A stretch of DNA of 64,000 bases from Delftia tsuruhatensis NBRC 16741 (GTDB lineage: Bacteria > Pseudomonadota > Gammaproteobacteria > Burkholderiales > Burkholderiaceae_C): positions 1-64,000 of the forward strand of contig NZ_BCTO01000004.1 of NCBI RefSeq assembly GCF_001571325.1. The letters are read 5' to 3'. Below, in pieces: positions 18,071-25,821 of this stretch. The notes under the pieces are model-generated. The model did not search any database and was not told where the DNA came from. It saw only the letters and a program-made list of their open reading frames with translations. Made by a program: the position numbers and the translations under genes. Each line of letters opens with the position of its first letter. Position 1 is the first letter of the stretch.

Positions 18071-18745
18071 CTAGAGTTCTCCGCCGTGCCAGAGGACCCG
18101 GCCGCAGATGCGCAGCCGGTTGGCCGCTTCGCCTTCCAGAACCTGGGGCGGATAGGCGGGGTTGTAGCTGACGATGCGCACACCGCCCGTGCTGAAGTCG
18201 CGCTCCAGCAGCTTGACGTAGTTCTCACCCTCCAGCTCGATCACATAGACACCATCCTGGGTCAGCGTATCGACCGAGGTGTTGACCAGCAGGATGTCGC
18301 CGTCGTTGATGCGGTCCGCCATGGATCTTCCACGGGCACGCACGATCTTGGCGTTGTGCCTGCCCAGTCCCTTGGACTGCAGCCAGGACGAACGGAAGGC
18401 GAAGCGGCCTATCACCTCGTCGGGGCCATTGACGGCCCCATGCCCTGCGCTGACGTGCGCATCGAGCATCTCGATCTGTGTGAACTCGTCTTCGGCCGCC
18501 CCACCATGCCGAGCGACAGGCTTCGCCGCGCCCGTGCCGTTGAAATACTCCAGCGGCCGGCCCGCTCGCTGCGAGGCCCGCAGCAGTTGCCGTGCTGGCA
18601 CTTCCCCGCGCTTGCGCCATGTCCGCACCGTTTCAGGCTGAACCTCCATGCCGGCCATCCAGTCGGGTCCCAAGGCTTCAGCCATGCGCGCCAGTACCTC
18701 ATCAACGTTGGATGTAAGCGCATCAGTCACAGGTTTTGCAGGCAT
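18071..18745 (-). CDS. S24-family phage repressor (CI/LexA-like)
   Basis: 224 residues from the ATG at 18745; an earlier in-frame ATG at 18778 overlaps the first operator and was not used. The N-terminal 70 residues are a phage CI-type helix-turn-helix (PETVRTWRKRGEVPARQLL). The C-terminal half is a peptidase S24 domain: probable Ala-Gly cleavage site in HVSAGHG, catalytic Ser in RARGRSMADRI and catalytic Lys in ENYVKLLERD. Family members self-cleave when RecA is activated, so DNA damage would relieve repression. The gene has its own terminator ahead of the tail operon. Confidence 0.88.
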   Translation of the reverse strand: MPAKPVTDALTSNVDEVLARMAEALGPDWMAGMEVQPETVRTWRKRGEVPARQLLRASQRAGRPLEYFNGTGAAKPVARHGGAAEDEFTQIEMLDAHVSAGHGAVNGPDEVIGRFAFRSSWLQSKGLGRHNAKIVRARGRSMADRINDGDILLVNTSVDTLTQDGVYVIELEGENYVKLLERDFSTGGVRIVSYNPAYPPQVLEGEAANRLRICGRVLWHGGEL

Positions 18746-18753
18746 GGCGAATC

Positions 18754-18782
18754 TTGACAGTGGTTCGTTATGGACCAAGAAT
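18754..18782 (+). promoter_or_regulatory. Promoter of the Mor-like activator gene
   Basis: Consensus -35 TTGACA at 18754-18759, 17-nt spacer, and a weaker -10 AAGAAT at 18777-18782. Operator 1 fills the spacer, so bound repressor would block it. Confidence 0.5.
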
Positions 18783-18815
18783 ATGGTTCAAATTGAACCG
18801 TTTCCTTTTGAACCA
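18761..18815. promoter_or_regulatory. Three repressor operators between the divergent regulators
   Basis: Three 17-bp sites of form TGGTTC-N5-GAACCA: 18761-18777 (one mismatch), 18784-18800 (last base differs, contains the palindrome GGTTCAAATTGAACC) and 18799-18815 (left arm with two mismatches). Centres are 23 and 15 bp apart. The trio resembles the three-operator design of lambda and sits between the repressor and activator starts. Confidence 0.7.
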
Positions 18816-18831
18816 AGAGCGTACAGCCAAA

Positions 18832-19344
18832 ATGCATTCCGAACACCATCCGGCATCTGTCTTCCAGGGCTTTCGGCCTGCTGCCCTGCCCCCCACCATC
18901 GGCATACCCACGCCCGGAGCAGCTGCCATTGACCCGCGCCATGGCACTTGCAGTGATCTGCTCCCGCCCCTGCTGCAGGACTTCGAGCGCCTGATCGGAC
19001 TGCAGCCCACGATGGCCTTGGTGCAGCGCTGGGGTGGGCTGCGCATCTACGTTCCCACGCCGGACAAGGTCACACCCGAGCATCCCTATGCGGCCACCAT
19101 AGGCGTGAAAGCCTTGCTCCAGCTCGCCCGTGAGTATGGAGGCCTGCCCCACTTCCAGCTGCCCAGGGCAGCGCGCGCACTGCAGGCACTACGCAACCAG
19201 CGTATCGCCGCAGACTACGCCACGGACAAGACGGCCCGGCAACTGGCTGCCGAGCATGGGATTACGGAAGGCCAGGTGGGGCGCATCGTTGCGGCGCTGG
19301 GCGTGACAGCACCGGCCAGGCGACGGCGCAATCTTGCCGGCTGA
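18832..19344 (+). CDS. Mor-family transcription activator
   Basis: 170 residues from the ATG at 18832. The C-terminal half has the Mor/Mu-C family layout: a dimerisation part (IGVKALLQLAREYGGL, FQLPRAARALQALRN) and the HTH RIAADYATDKTARQLAAEHG followed by ITEGQVGRIVAALG. Mor proteins activate middle promoters of Mu-like phages. Here it is divergent from the S24 repressor and the three operators separate the two genes. It is the natural candidate for switching on the tail operon, though its target is not shown by the sequence. Confidence 0.8.
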   Translation: MHSEHHPASVFQGFRPAALPPTIGIPTPGAAAIDPRHGTCSDLLPPLLQDFERLIGLQPTMALVQRWGGLRIYVPTPDKVTPEHPYAATIGVKALLQLAREYGGLPHFQLPRAARALQALRNQRIAADYATDKTARQLAAEHGITEGQVGRIVAALGVTAPARRRRNLAG

Positions 19345-19376
19345 GCACTGCCACCGCGAAGAAGCAAGGCCCTGGT

Positions 19377-19410
19377 CGCAAAAAAGCCACCGGCGCAAGC
19401 GGGTGGCTTT
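19377..19410 (-). terminator. Terminator of slmA, right limit of the tail cassette
   Basis: Stem AAAGCCACC/GGTGGCTTT (19383-19391 with 19402-19410). The T tract is on the minus strand, which suits slmA ending at 19447. It may also stop the convergent Mor-like gene, but with only three T residues on that side. Confidence 0.75.
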
Positions 19411-19446
19411 GCTGCAAAGCGGACCCTGGGGTCCGCTGGGCCATGT

Positions 19447-20142
19447 TCAGACCATCAAGGCCAGGCTGGCTTCCAGATGCTCGGTCGGCAGGCGGCGGAA
19501 ACCCGAGCGTGCGTAGCGCTGCAGGCGGCCCAGCGCGAACGACGTCAGCACGCTGGCGGCGACCTGGGCATCGACCGTCGGGGCGGAGGAGCCCAGCGCA
19601 CCGGCGGCGGGGCGCAGGCACTGGCGCAGCGTGGATTCGATGCGGTCGAAGAACTGGTTCATGCGGGCCTGCAGACGCTCGTGCTCGAAGACGATGGCAT
19701 CGCCCACCATGACGCGCACCATGCCGGGGTTGCGCTCGCCGAACTGCAGCACCAGCGAGATCACGCGGCTGGCCTGGCGCATGCCATCCACTGCGGGACG
19801 CTCTTCCTCAGGCACATCCCGCCCGACGATCTGCTGCACCAGCGTGAAGACGGATTGCTCGATGAACTCGATCAGTCCTTCGAACATCTGGGCCTTGCTG
19901 GCGAAGTGGCGGTACAGGGCCGCCTCGCTGACGCCCAGGTGAGCGGCCAGCGCTGCCGTGGTGATGCGTTCTGCGCCGGGCTTTTCCAGCATGGCCGCAA
20001 GCGCCTGCAGGATCTGCTCGCGCCGCTCCCCGGGTTTGGGGCGTTTGCGCGCAGGCGTGGGGGCGGAAGCGGAGGCGGCTTCGTCGGAAACGACATCAGC
20101 GCCAGGAGCGGATAAAGGCGACAGGACTTCAGACTCGGACAT
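19447..20142 (-). CDS. slmA: Nucleoid occlusion factor SlmA
   Basis: TetR-fold DNA-binding protein that blocks FtsZ ring assembly over the nucleoid. 231 residues: a 35-residue Ala/Pro/Ser-rich N-terminal extension, HTH (ITTAALAAHLGVSEAALYRHF, with ASKAQMFEGLIEFIE) and an SlmA-specific C-terminal domain (FGERNPGMVRVM, FEHERLQARMNQFFDRIE, LRQCLRP). The last motifs match E. coli SlmA closely and separate it from ordinary TetR repressors. The gene lies downstream of argB and a two-component pair, all leftward. Confidence 0.9.
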   Translation of the reverse strand: MSESEVLSPLSAPGADVVSDEAASASAPTPARKRPKPGERREQILQALAAMLEKPGAERITTAALAAHLGVSEAALYRHFASKAQMFEGLIEFIEQSVFTLVQQIVGRDVPEEERPAVDGMRQASRVISLVLQFGERNPGMVRVMVGDAIVFEHERLQARMNQFFDRIESTLRQCLRPAAGALGSSAPTVDAQVAASVLTSFALGRLQRYARSGFRRLPTEHLEASLALMV

Positions 20143-20224
20143 AAGCAGATCAACTATTTGTAAGTAATTCTCTCACAGCCCTCGGCGGCAACTCCGCACA
20201 AAGCTGTCCCCATGAGCGCAACCG

Positions 20225-21712
20225 TCAGGATCGCGTCCCTGTTGGCTGCGCTGCTACTGTTTCCGAGAGCACGGCCGGCATTTGCAATGGAAGCTCCAAG
20301 CGTACCAGCAGGCCCTTGCCCTGCGCGCCGGCGCCAAAGGCCAGAGTGCCCTGGTGCAACAGGGCGATTTCATCGGCAATCGCCAATCCCAGCCCCGTTC
20401 CATCGCCGGACGCACCCTGGGCGCGGTAAAAGCGCTGCGTGATCTGCGAGCGCTCGGCCTCGGGCACGCCGGGGCCATCGTCCTCGATCTCCAGGAAGGC
20501 CCACCCTGGCGGCTCATCCGCAGACTGCCCCGCGCCATGGTACATGCCGCAGCGCAGCGTGACGCTACCGCCGGGCGGCGTGTACTTGATGGCGTTGTCC
20601 ACGAGATTGGACACCAGTTCGCGCAGCAGCCAGCTGTGACCCCAGACACTGGCCGGAGCAACGTCAAGGCCGAAGTCCAGCCCCTTGGCGCTGGCCTGGT
20701 CGAAGAACATTTCCAGCATGCTTTCGCACAGGTCCTTGAGGTCCACCTGCTGCAGCGGCTGGACTTCGGCATTGCGGGCGTCGGCACGTGACAGCGCCAG
20801 CAGCTGGCGTGCCAGCTGCGAGGTACGCCGCGTGGCGTCGCGCAATTGCTCGATCTGCGTCACGCTGAGCACCACCTGGGCCTCGGTGCCCTTGCGCCTC
20901 GCCTCGGCCTGGGCAGCCTGCGCGCTCAGCGCCCAGGCCTCGACCTGGGCCTGCAAGGCCGCCAGCGGCGTGCGCAATTGATGGGCGGCATCGGCCACAA
21001 AGCGCCGCTGGCCTTCGGCCTGGGCGTTGACCAGTGCAAACAATCGGTTGAGCGAGCGCACCAGCGGGCGGACCTCGGCCGGAGAGCTGTGCTCAGAGAT
21101 GGGACTGAGGTCGCGCGGCGAGCGCCGCTCCACAGCCTGGGTCAGGGTCAACAGCGGCCGGAAGGCCCGGCTGACCGACCAGTAGATGGCGATGCCAGCG
21201 CCCGCGATCAGCAACACGCTGGGCAGCAGCACATGCAGCAGCAACTGGCGCACCCATTGCTGGCGTACGTCGCCACCGTCGGCCAGCACGAGCACCATTT
21301 CACCGGCGCCATAGGTTTCGGCGCGCATGACGGCCACGCGGTAGGTCAGGCCGTCATGCTCCTGGCTGTGGAACTCGGCCAGCGGCGTGGAAGGCACATC
21401 GAAGCGGATCCAGGTGTCTCCGGCAACGACATGGCCCTGCAGGTCGCCCACGGCATATCCGACGTCGTTGCCGCGCTGGCGCAAGACTTCCTCGATGGCG
21501 GGCGTCAGCGCGACCAGCGGCGGCGTTCCCTCGGCAATCGACGGTGCCAGCACGGAGTCGGCCAGCGCGGGAAGCAGGCGCAAAAGGCGCTGGTCATGCT
21601 GGGTGGAGGCCTCGTCTGCCGAGCGGTAGCCGAACCAGCCGCCCATCAGCGCCAGCAGCGTCAGCGGCACCACCAGCAGCACCAGCAGGCGAAGTCGCAG
21701 ATTGGCTGTCAT
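20225..21712 (-). CDS. Sensor histidine kinase, TctE-like
   Basis: Inner-membrane sensor of 495 residues. One membrane segment at about 7-28, a periplasmic domain of about 125 residues of the 2CSK_N type, a second membrane segment at about 155-180, a HAMP-like linker, the phosphoacceptor His in ADAAHQLRTPLAALQ, and an ATPase with NLVDNAIKYTPPGGSV (N box), EIEDDGPGVPE (G1) and GDGTGLGLAI (G2). It lies 37 nt after its response regulator. 2CSK_N kinases often sense carboxylates such as citrate; the signal here is not known. Confidence 0.9.
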   Translation of the reverse strand: MTANLRLRLLVLLVVPLTLLALMGGWFGYRSADEASTQHDQRLLRLLPALADSVLAPSIAEGTPPLVALTPAIEEVLRQRGNDVGYAVGDLQGHVVAGDTWIRFDVPSTPLAEFHSQEHDGLTYRVAVMRAETYGAGEMVLVLADGGDVRQQWVRQLLLHVLLPSVLLIAGAGIAIYWSVSRAFRPLLTLTQAVERRSPRDLSPISEHSSPAEVRPLVRSLNRLFALVNAQAEGQRRFVADAAHQLRTPLAALQAQVEAWALSAQAAQAEARRKGTEAQVVLSVTQIEQLRDATRRTSQLARQLLALSRADARNAEVQPLQQVDLKDLCESMLEMFFDQASAKGLDFGLDVAPASVWGHSWLLRELVSNLVDNAIKYTPPGGSVTLRCGMYHGAGQSADEPPGWAFLEIEDDGPGVPEAERSQITQRFYRAQGASGDGTGLGLAIADEIALLHQGTLAFGAGAQGKGLLVRLELPLQMPAVLSETVAAQPTGTRS

Positions 21713-21749
21713 GGGCGGTCAGCGCCTGGGGCCATGCGCCATGTCCGCA

Positions 21750-22469
21750 TCAGGCAACGGTATGCGAGAGTTCCAGCCGATAGCCGAAGCCCCGGATGGA
21801 GCGCAGGGCCACGCCGTGCGGCTCCAGCTTGCTGCGCAGGCGAGAGACATAGACCTCGACCGCATTGGGCGTGATCTCTCGGTCCCAGCCCGTGAGCGCC
21901 TGCAGCAGCTTGTCCTTGCTGGCCGGCTTGGGCGCGTGGATCAGCAGGTATTCCAGCACGGTCCATTCGCGCGGGCCCAGGTCGATGGGCAGCAGCTTTC
22001 CCTCGCTCTCATCGTCTTGTGCAGGCTGGCGCGCGCCGGCGCGGCGGCCTGCCGTGTCCAGCTCGATGGGACCGAAGCTGAGGACGGCCGATGTGGCTGC
22101 CTGTGACCGGCGCAGCAGCGCGCGCAGCCGGGCCAGCAGTTCAGGAAGCTCGAAGGGCTTGACCATGTAGTCGTCGGCGCCCTGGTCCAGGCCCTGCACG
22201 CGGTCCTGCAGCGCATCGCGCGCCGTCAGAATCAGCACGGGCATGGCCGAGCTCTCCACCGCGCTGCTGCGCAGGCGGCGTGTGAGCTCCAGCCCGTCGA
22301 TACCGGGCAGGCCGATGTCGATCACGGCCAGGTCGAAGGCTTCCTGGGCCAGCACCTCCAGGGCGCGCTCGGCACTGCCGACCCAGTCCACGGCATACCC
22401 CGCATCGGACAGCCCCAGCTTGATGCCGCTGGCCACCATCACATCGTCTTCCACAAGAAGCAAACGCAT
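21750..22469 (-). CDS. OmpR-family response regulator, TctD-like
   Basis: 239 residues from the ATG at 22469; a TTG six codons upstream is not favoured. Receiver domain at 1-115 with acidic pocket LLVEDD, phosphoacceptor Asp in AVIDIGLPGIDG, and Lys in DYMVKPFEL. Winged-helix DNA-binding domain in the C-terminal 90 residues (LGPREWTVLEYLLIHAPKPA, ITPNAVEVYVSRLRSKLE, IRGFGYRL). First gene of the two-component operon. Its start lies close behind the argB terminator, so its promoter overlaps that region. Confidence 0.92.
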   Translation of the reverse strand: MRLLLVEDDVMVASGIKLGLSDAGYAVDWVGSAERALEVLAQEAFDLAVIDIGLPGIDGLELTRRLRSSAVESSAMPVLILTARDALQDRVQGLDQGADDYMVKPFELPELLARLRALLRRSQAATSAVLSFGPIELDTAGRRAGARQPAQDDESEGKLLPIDLGPREWTVLEYLLIHAPKPASKDKLLQALTGWDREITPNAVEVYVSRLRSKLEPHGVALRSIRGFGYRLELSHTVA

Positions 22470-22479
22470 ATCAAACCTA

Positions 22480-22507
22480 AAAAACAAAAGCCGCCCAAAG
22501 GCGGCTT
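22480..22507 (-). terminator. Terminator of argB
   Basis: Stem AAGCCGCC-CAAA-GGCGGCTT (22488-22495 with 22500-22507) followed on the minus strand by a T-rich tract (TTTTGTTTTTT). It ends argB transcription just upstream of the response-regulator start. Confidence 0.8.
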
Positions 22508-22590
22508 GCAGCAGACCGGCCCAGGCCGTCAGACCACGCCCGGGCCATGCGCGATGGTAACGCGAACCGCAAAGTCCGCGCCATCGGGCC

Positions 22591-23481
22591 TCAATGGCTG
22601 CGGATCATGGTGCCGTAGGCCTGGTCGGTCAGGATTTCCAGCAGCATGGCATGCGGCACGCGGCCATCGATGATGTGCACGGCGTTGACGCCGGCCTTGG
22701 CGGCATCCAGGGCGCCGCTGATCTTGGGCAGCATGCCGCCCGAGATGGTGCCGTCTGCGAACAGGGCGTCGATCTCGCGCGCCGTGAGGTCGGTCAGCAG
22801 GCTGCCGGCCTTGTCCAGCACGCCGGGGGTGTTGGTCAGCAGCACCAGCTTTTCGGCCTGCAGCACGGTGGCCAGCTTGCTGGCGACCACGTCGGCGTTG
22901 ATGTTGTAGCTCTCGTTTTCCTCGCCAAAGCCGATGGGGCTGATCACGGGGATGAAGGCGTCATCCTGCAGCGCACGCACCACGCTGGGGTCGATGGAGA
23001 CGATGTCGCCCACCTGGCCCACGTCGTACTCGATGTTCGGATCCTTGTTGTCGACCATCTTGAGCTTGCGTGCGCGGATCAGGCCACCATCGCGCCCTGT
23101 CAGGCCCACGGCCTTGCCACCGGCCTGGTGGATCAGGCCCACGATGTCCTGCTGCACCTCGCCGGCCAGCACCCATTCCACGACTTCCATGGTCTCCGCA
23201 TCGGTCACGCGCATGCCCTGGATGAACTCGCCCTTCTTGCCCAGGCGGTTCAGGGCCGTCTCGATCTGCGGCCCGCCGCCATGCACCACCACCGGATTCA
23301 TGCCCACCAACTTCAGCAGCACCACGTCTTCCGCGAAGTCGGCCTGCAGGGCCGGATCGGTCATGGCGTTGCCGCCGTACTTGATGACCATGGTCTTGCC
23401 GTGGAACTTGCGGATGTAGGGCAGGGCCTGGGCGAGGATTTCGGCCTTGTCGCGGGGGGCAATCGAGAGGATATCGTTCAT
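22591..23481 (-). CDS. argB: Acetylglutamate kinase
   Basis: Cytosolic enzyme that phosphorylates N-acetylglutamate in arginine biosynthesis. 296 residues, normal family length. ATP-binding lysine and glycine motif in [11 protein letters not shown], the substrate-binding [10 protein letters not shown], and the C-terminal [17 protein letters not shown] region. Single gene with its own terminator. Its nearness to slmA is common in betaproteobacteria. Confidence 0.95.
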   Translation of the reverse strand: MNDILSIAPRDKAEILAQALPYIRKFHGKTMVIKYGGNAMTDPALQADFAEDVVLLKLVGMNPVVVHGGGPQIETALNRLGKKGEFIQGMRVTDAETMEVVEWVLAGEVQQDIVGLIHQAGGKAVGLTGRDGGLIRARKLKMVDNKDPNIEYDVGQVGDIVSIDPSVVRALQDDAFIPVISPIGFGEENESYNINADVVASKLATVLQAEKLVLLTNTPGVLDKAGSLLTDLTAREIDALFADGTISGGMLPKISGALDAAKAGVNAVHIIDGRVPHAMLLEILTDQAYGTMIRSH

Positions 23482-23590
23482 GGTGCTAGCCCTGGGGCGT
23501 GGAAGTAGTCAACAACAAGGCGGGCATTGTGCCGCAACTGCGCGGCAGTGTTGCATGCCCGGATGACGGAACGCCCATGGCGCCCGGCCA

Positions 23591-24703
23591 TCATCCATTG
23601 TTCTGCATCCAGCCCGGCAGCTTGAAGCGCACGATGGCCAGATAGGCGATCACATAGCTGACCACGAACAGCAGGCAAAAACCCACCAGAACGGGCGTGT
23701 TGCTCCAGAACAGCAATGCCGGCACCACGGTCAGCAGCGTGAAGGCCCACAGATAGGGGGAGGTCCGGTTATTGCGGCGAAGCATGCGCCGGGCCAGATC
23801 ATCGTCGAACACGCCGCGCACGATGCGCCGATAGATGAGCTGGTGGAAATGCAGGGCATCCGCCATGCCCGGCGACATGCCGCGCATCAGCTTGCGGTAG
23901 ATGGAAAACACCGTCTCCCAGACCGGATAGATCAGCAGCAGCATGGGAAACCATGGAGAGACTGCGGAATTGCGCTGCACCAGGGCGATGCTGGCCAGGG
24001 CAATCGCCAGGCCCCAGACATAGGCTCCGCCATCGCCGGCAAACATCATGCCGCGCGGGTAGTTCCAGACCAGGAAGCCGCAGGTGGCGGCGGCCAGCGT
24101 CACCAGCATGGCGGCCAGCGTGCGGTCGCCCACCTGCAAGGCCACATGGGCCAGCGCCAGGCAGATGATGGTGGCCACCATGCCAGCCAGCCCGTTGTAG
24201 CCGTCGATGATGTTGAAGGCATGGGGCAGGCCCGTCAGAGCCAGCACCGCCAGGCCCATGCCCAGCCAGGGCATGGCAGGACCCAGCGCCTGTTCCAGCC
24301 AGGGCCAGCCGAGCCGGGGCACGGTGAGGCCGCACAGCAAAACCGCCAGCACGGCGCTCAGCAGGGTCAGCACCAGCCGGTAGCGCACGCTCAGGCGCTG
24401 CGAGACATCCTCGATGATCCCCCCGACCACGGCCGGCAGCATGGCGGCCAGGCATACGACGACCCACAGCTGCATGCGCAGCGACGAAGGATCTCCGCGC
24501 ATGCTCAGCCAGGTGCCGACTCCCCAGGAGACAGCCAGCCCGAGGTACATGGGCACGCCCCCCAGCCGGGGCACCTCGCCCATGTGGAAACGCTGAGGCT
24601 TGTCGTATCCGTAGGAGGACGTTGCGGACCGCCGGGCCCAGCGCAGCAGCAGCGCACAGCCGATGAAGGAGACCATGAAGGCCAGTACCGACATCCAGAT
24701 CAC
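23591..24703 (-). CDS. WecA/MraY-like undecaprenyl-phosphate sugar-1-phosphate transferase
   Basis: Polytopic membrane enzyme (about ten segments, 370 residues) that loads a first sugar phosphate onto the lipid carrier. Motifs: VPRLGGVPMYLG near residue 45, GGIIEDVSQRLSVRYR, NIIDGYNGLAG (catalytic Asp/Asn) and AGDGGAYVWG, then HFHQLIYRR in place of the usual HxHxH. A GTG at 24703 overlapping the previous stop, with GGAG 7 nt upstream, is preferred to the ATG at 24694. It probably starts synthesis of the glycan made by the downstream cluster; the sugar is not known. Confidence 0.85.
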   Translation of the reverse strand: MIWMSVLAFMVSFIGCALLLRWARRSATSSYGYDKPQRFHMGEVPRLGGVPMYLGLAVSWGVGTWLSMRGDPSSLRMQLWVVVCLAAMLPAVVGGIIEDVSQRLSVRYRLVLTLLSAVLAVLLCGLTVPRLGWPWLEQALGPAMPWLGMGLAVLALTGLPHAFNIIDGYNGLAGMVATIICLALAHVALQVGDRTLAAMLVTLAAATCGFLVWNYPRGMMFAGDGGAYVWGLAIALASIALVQRNSAVSPWFPMLLLIYPVWETVFSIYRKLMRGMSPGMADALHFHQLIYRRIVRGVFDDDLARRMLRRNNRTSPYLWAFTLLTVVPALLFWSNTPVLVGFCLLFVVSYVIAYLAIVRFKLPGWMQNNG

Positions 24704-25473
24704 GATGGTTCTCCACGCAGGCTGCGCAGCGATGGCGCTGCCTGCGGCAGGGCCCTGGCCTTGCGGTAAGCCGGCCGGCTCCACAGCCGCAGCAGGCTGG
24801 CCACGTGCCATGCGCCATGGCGCAAGCTGCGCCGGCTCGCCCTCTGGCCCGCATGGACCACAGGCAAACCGCCGCGCCTGAGTTCTCCGCCCAGCACCCG
24901 CAGGCGAAGGCACAGATCCACATCCTCACAATACATATAGAAACCTTCGTCAAACCCACGCAGCCGCAGCCAGCTGTCCCGGCCCAGCACCAGGCAGGCC
25001 GCATTCACCCATTCCACACGCCGCTCCACGCGCCCGCGCAGCTTGCGCCGCAGCAAATTCCACAGCGATGGCAACTCCCGTTCGAAATCCTGCAGCGCGC
25101 CGTCTTCACCGATCTGCGGGGGATAGGCCAGGGCCAGTCCCGGACGGGCCACCAGCGCCAGAAGGTCTTGCAACGGCTCCTCCTGCTCGCTCCAGAACAC
25201 ATCGGGATTGATCACGCAGACAAACGGCTCCCGTGCGCTCGCCAGCGCCCGGTTGTGGTTGCAGCCGAACCCCAGAGGCTGCGCATTGCGCCGGATCTCC
25301 AGAGCAAAGGGCCAGCCGGCCACGGGCGCCTGGGGCTCCGCCTCGGGAATGTTGAGCGTCAACACCACACGGGACACCGGCGCAACGCGCGCCAAAGCCA
25401 GGCACTCAAGCAGCCTCTGGATATGAGCGCCATGTCCGTGGCTCACCACCGACACGACCAACGATGAACCCAT
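24700..25473 (-). CDS. Family 2 glycosyltransferase
   Basis: 257 residues. The N-terminal VVSVVSHGHG begins a GT-A fold; NAQPLGFGCNHNRAL and CVINPDVFW carry the nucleotide-sugar site with an NPD instead of DxD; GFDEGFYMYCEDVDLCLRL is the acceptor motif typical of WbbL-like rhamnosyltransferases. It overlaps the WecA-like gene by GTGA, so the two are translated together and probably act in sequence on the lipid-linked sugar. Donor sugar is inferred, not shown. Confidence 0.82.
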   Translation of the reverse strand: MGSSLVVSVVSHGHGAHIQRLLECLALARVAPVSRVVLTLNIPEAEPQAPVAGWPFALEIRRNAQPLGFGCNHNRALASAREPFVCVINPDVFWSEQEEPLQDLLALVARPGLALAYPPQIGEDGALQDFERELPSLWNLLRRKLRGRVERRVEWVNAACLVLGRDSWLRLRGFDEGFYMYCEDVDLCLRLRVLGGELRRGGLPVVHAGQRASRRSLRHGAWHVASLLRLWSRPAYRKARALPQAAPSLRSLRGEPS

Positions 25474-25821
25474 CAATGCCGCCCTTCAAATCTTCAAATT
25501 CCCGCACGGGAATCACGCGCCGCAGAAACGGCGGCACAGAGTATTCCGCCGACGGCCTTCGTCAAGCGTCAGCGGCCATGCCGTAATGCAAAAAAATGCA
25601 ACAGCCGCGCAATATGTCATTACCCGGCCATGCCATGCAGTCACTGCAGTGGCCGGGATTATGATGCGCGACAATCTGCCGCCCGGACTTCCGGGATTTT
25701 TTGCGCCCTGACGTGGGCGCAGCTTGCTGCCCGCTGCGGACTGGCCAAGGCCGTCTGGCATGAATGAATACGGCCGCGGCACCTGCTCCCAGCGGAGAGA
25801 TTGCCCGGCACCCTTTTTCCT
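25474..25821. other. Divergent intergenic region of the glycan cluster
   Basis: About 350 bases between two outward-reading glycan genes. It holds an imperfect dyad with arms CCGGCCA (25624-25630) and TGGCCGG (25650-25656) around TGCAGTCACTGCA, followed by a -10-like TATGAT at 25660-25665 facing right, without a good -35. No gene is supported here. Both flanking promoters are expected in this stretch. Confidence 0.45.

Noticed and set aside
18071-18745. Identifying the repressor as the host LexA
   Set aside because: The N-terminal domain is of the phage CI type and the gene is flanked by phage-type operators and a Mor-like activator.
19447-20142. Reading slmA as another ordinary TetR repressor controlling the tail island
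   Set aside because: The C-terminal FGERNPG and FEHERLQARMNQFFDRIE segments identify SlmA, and the gene lies outside the terminator that bounds the island.
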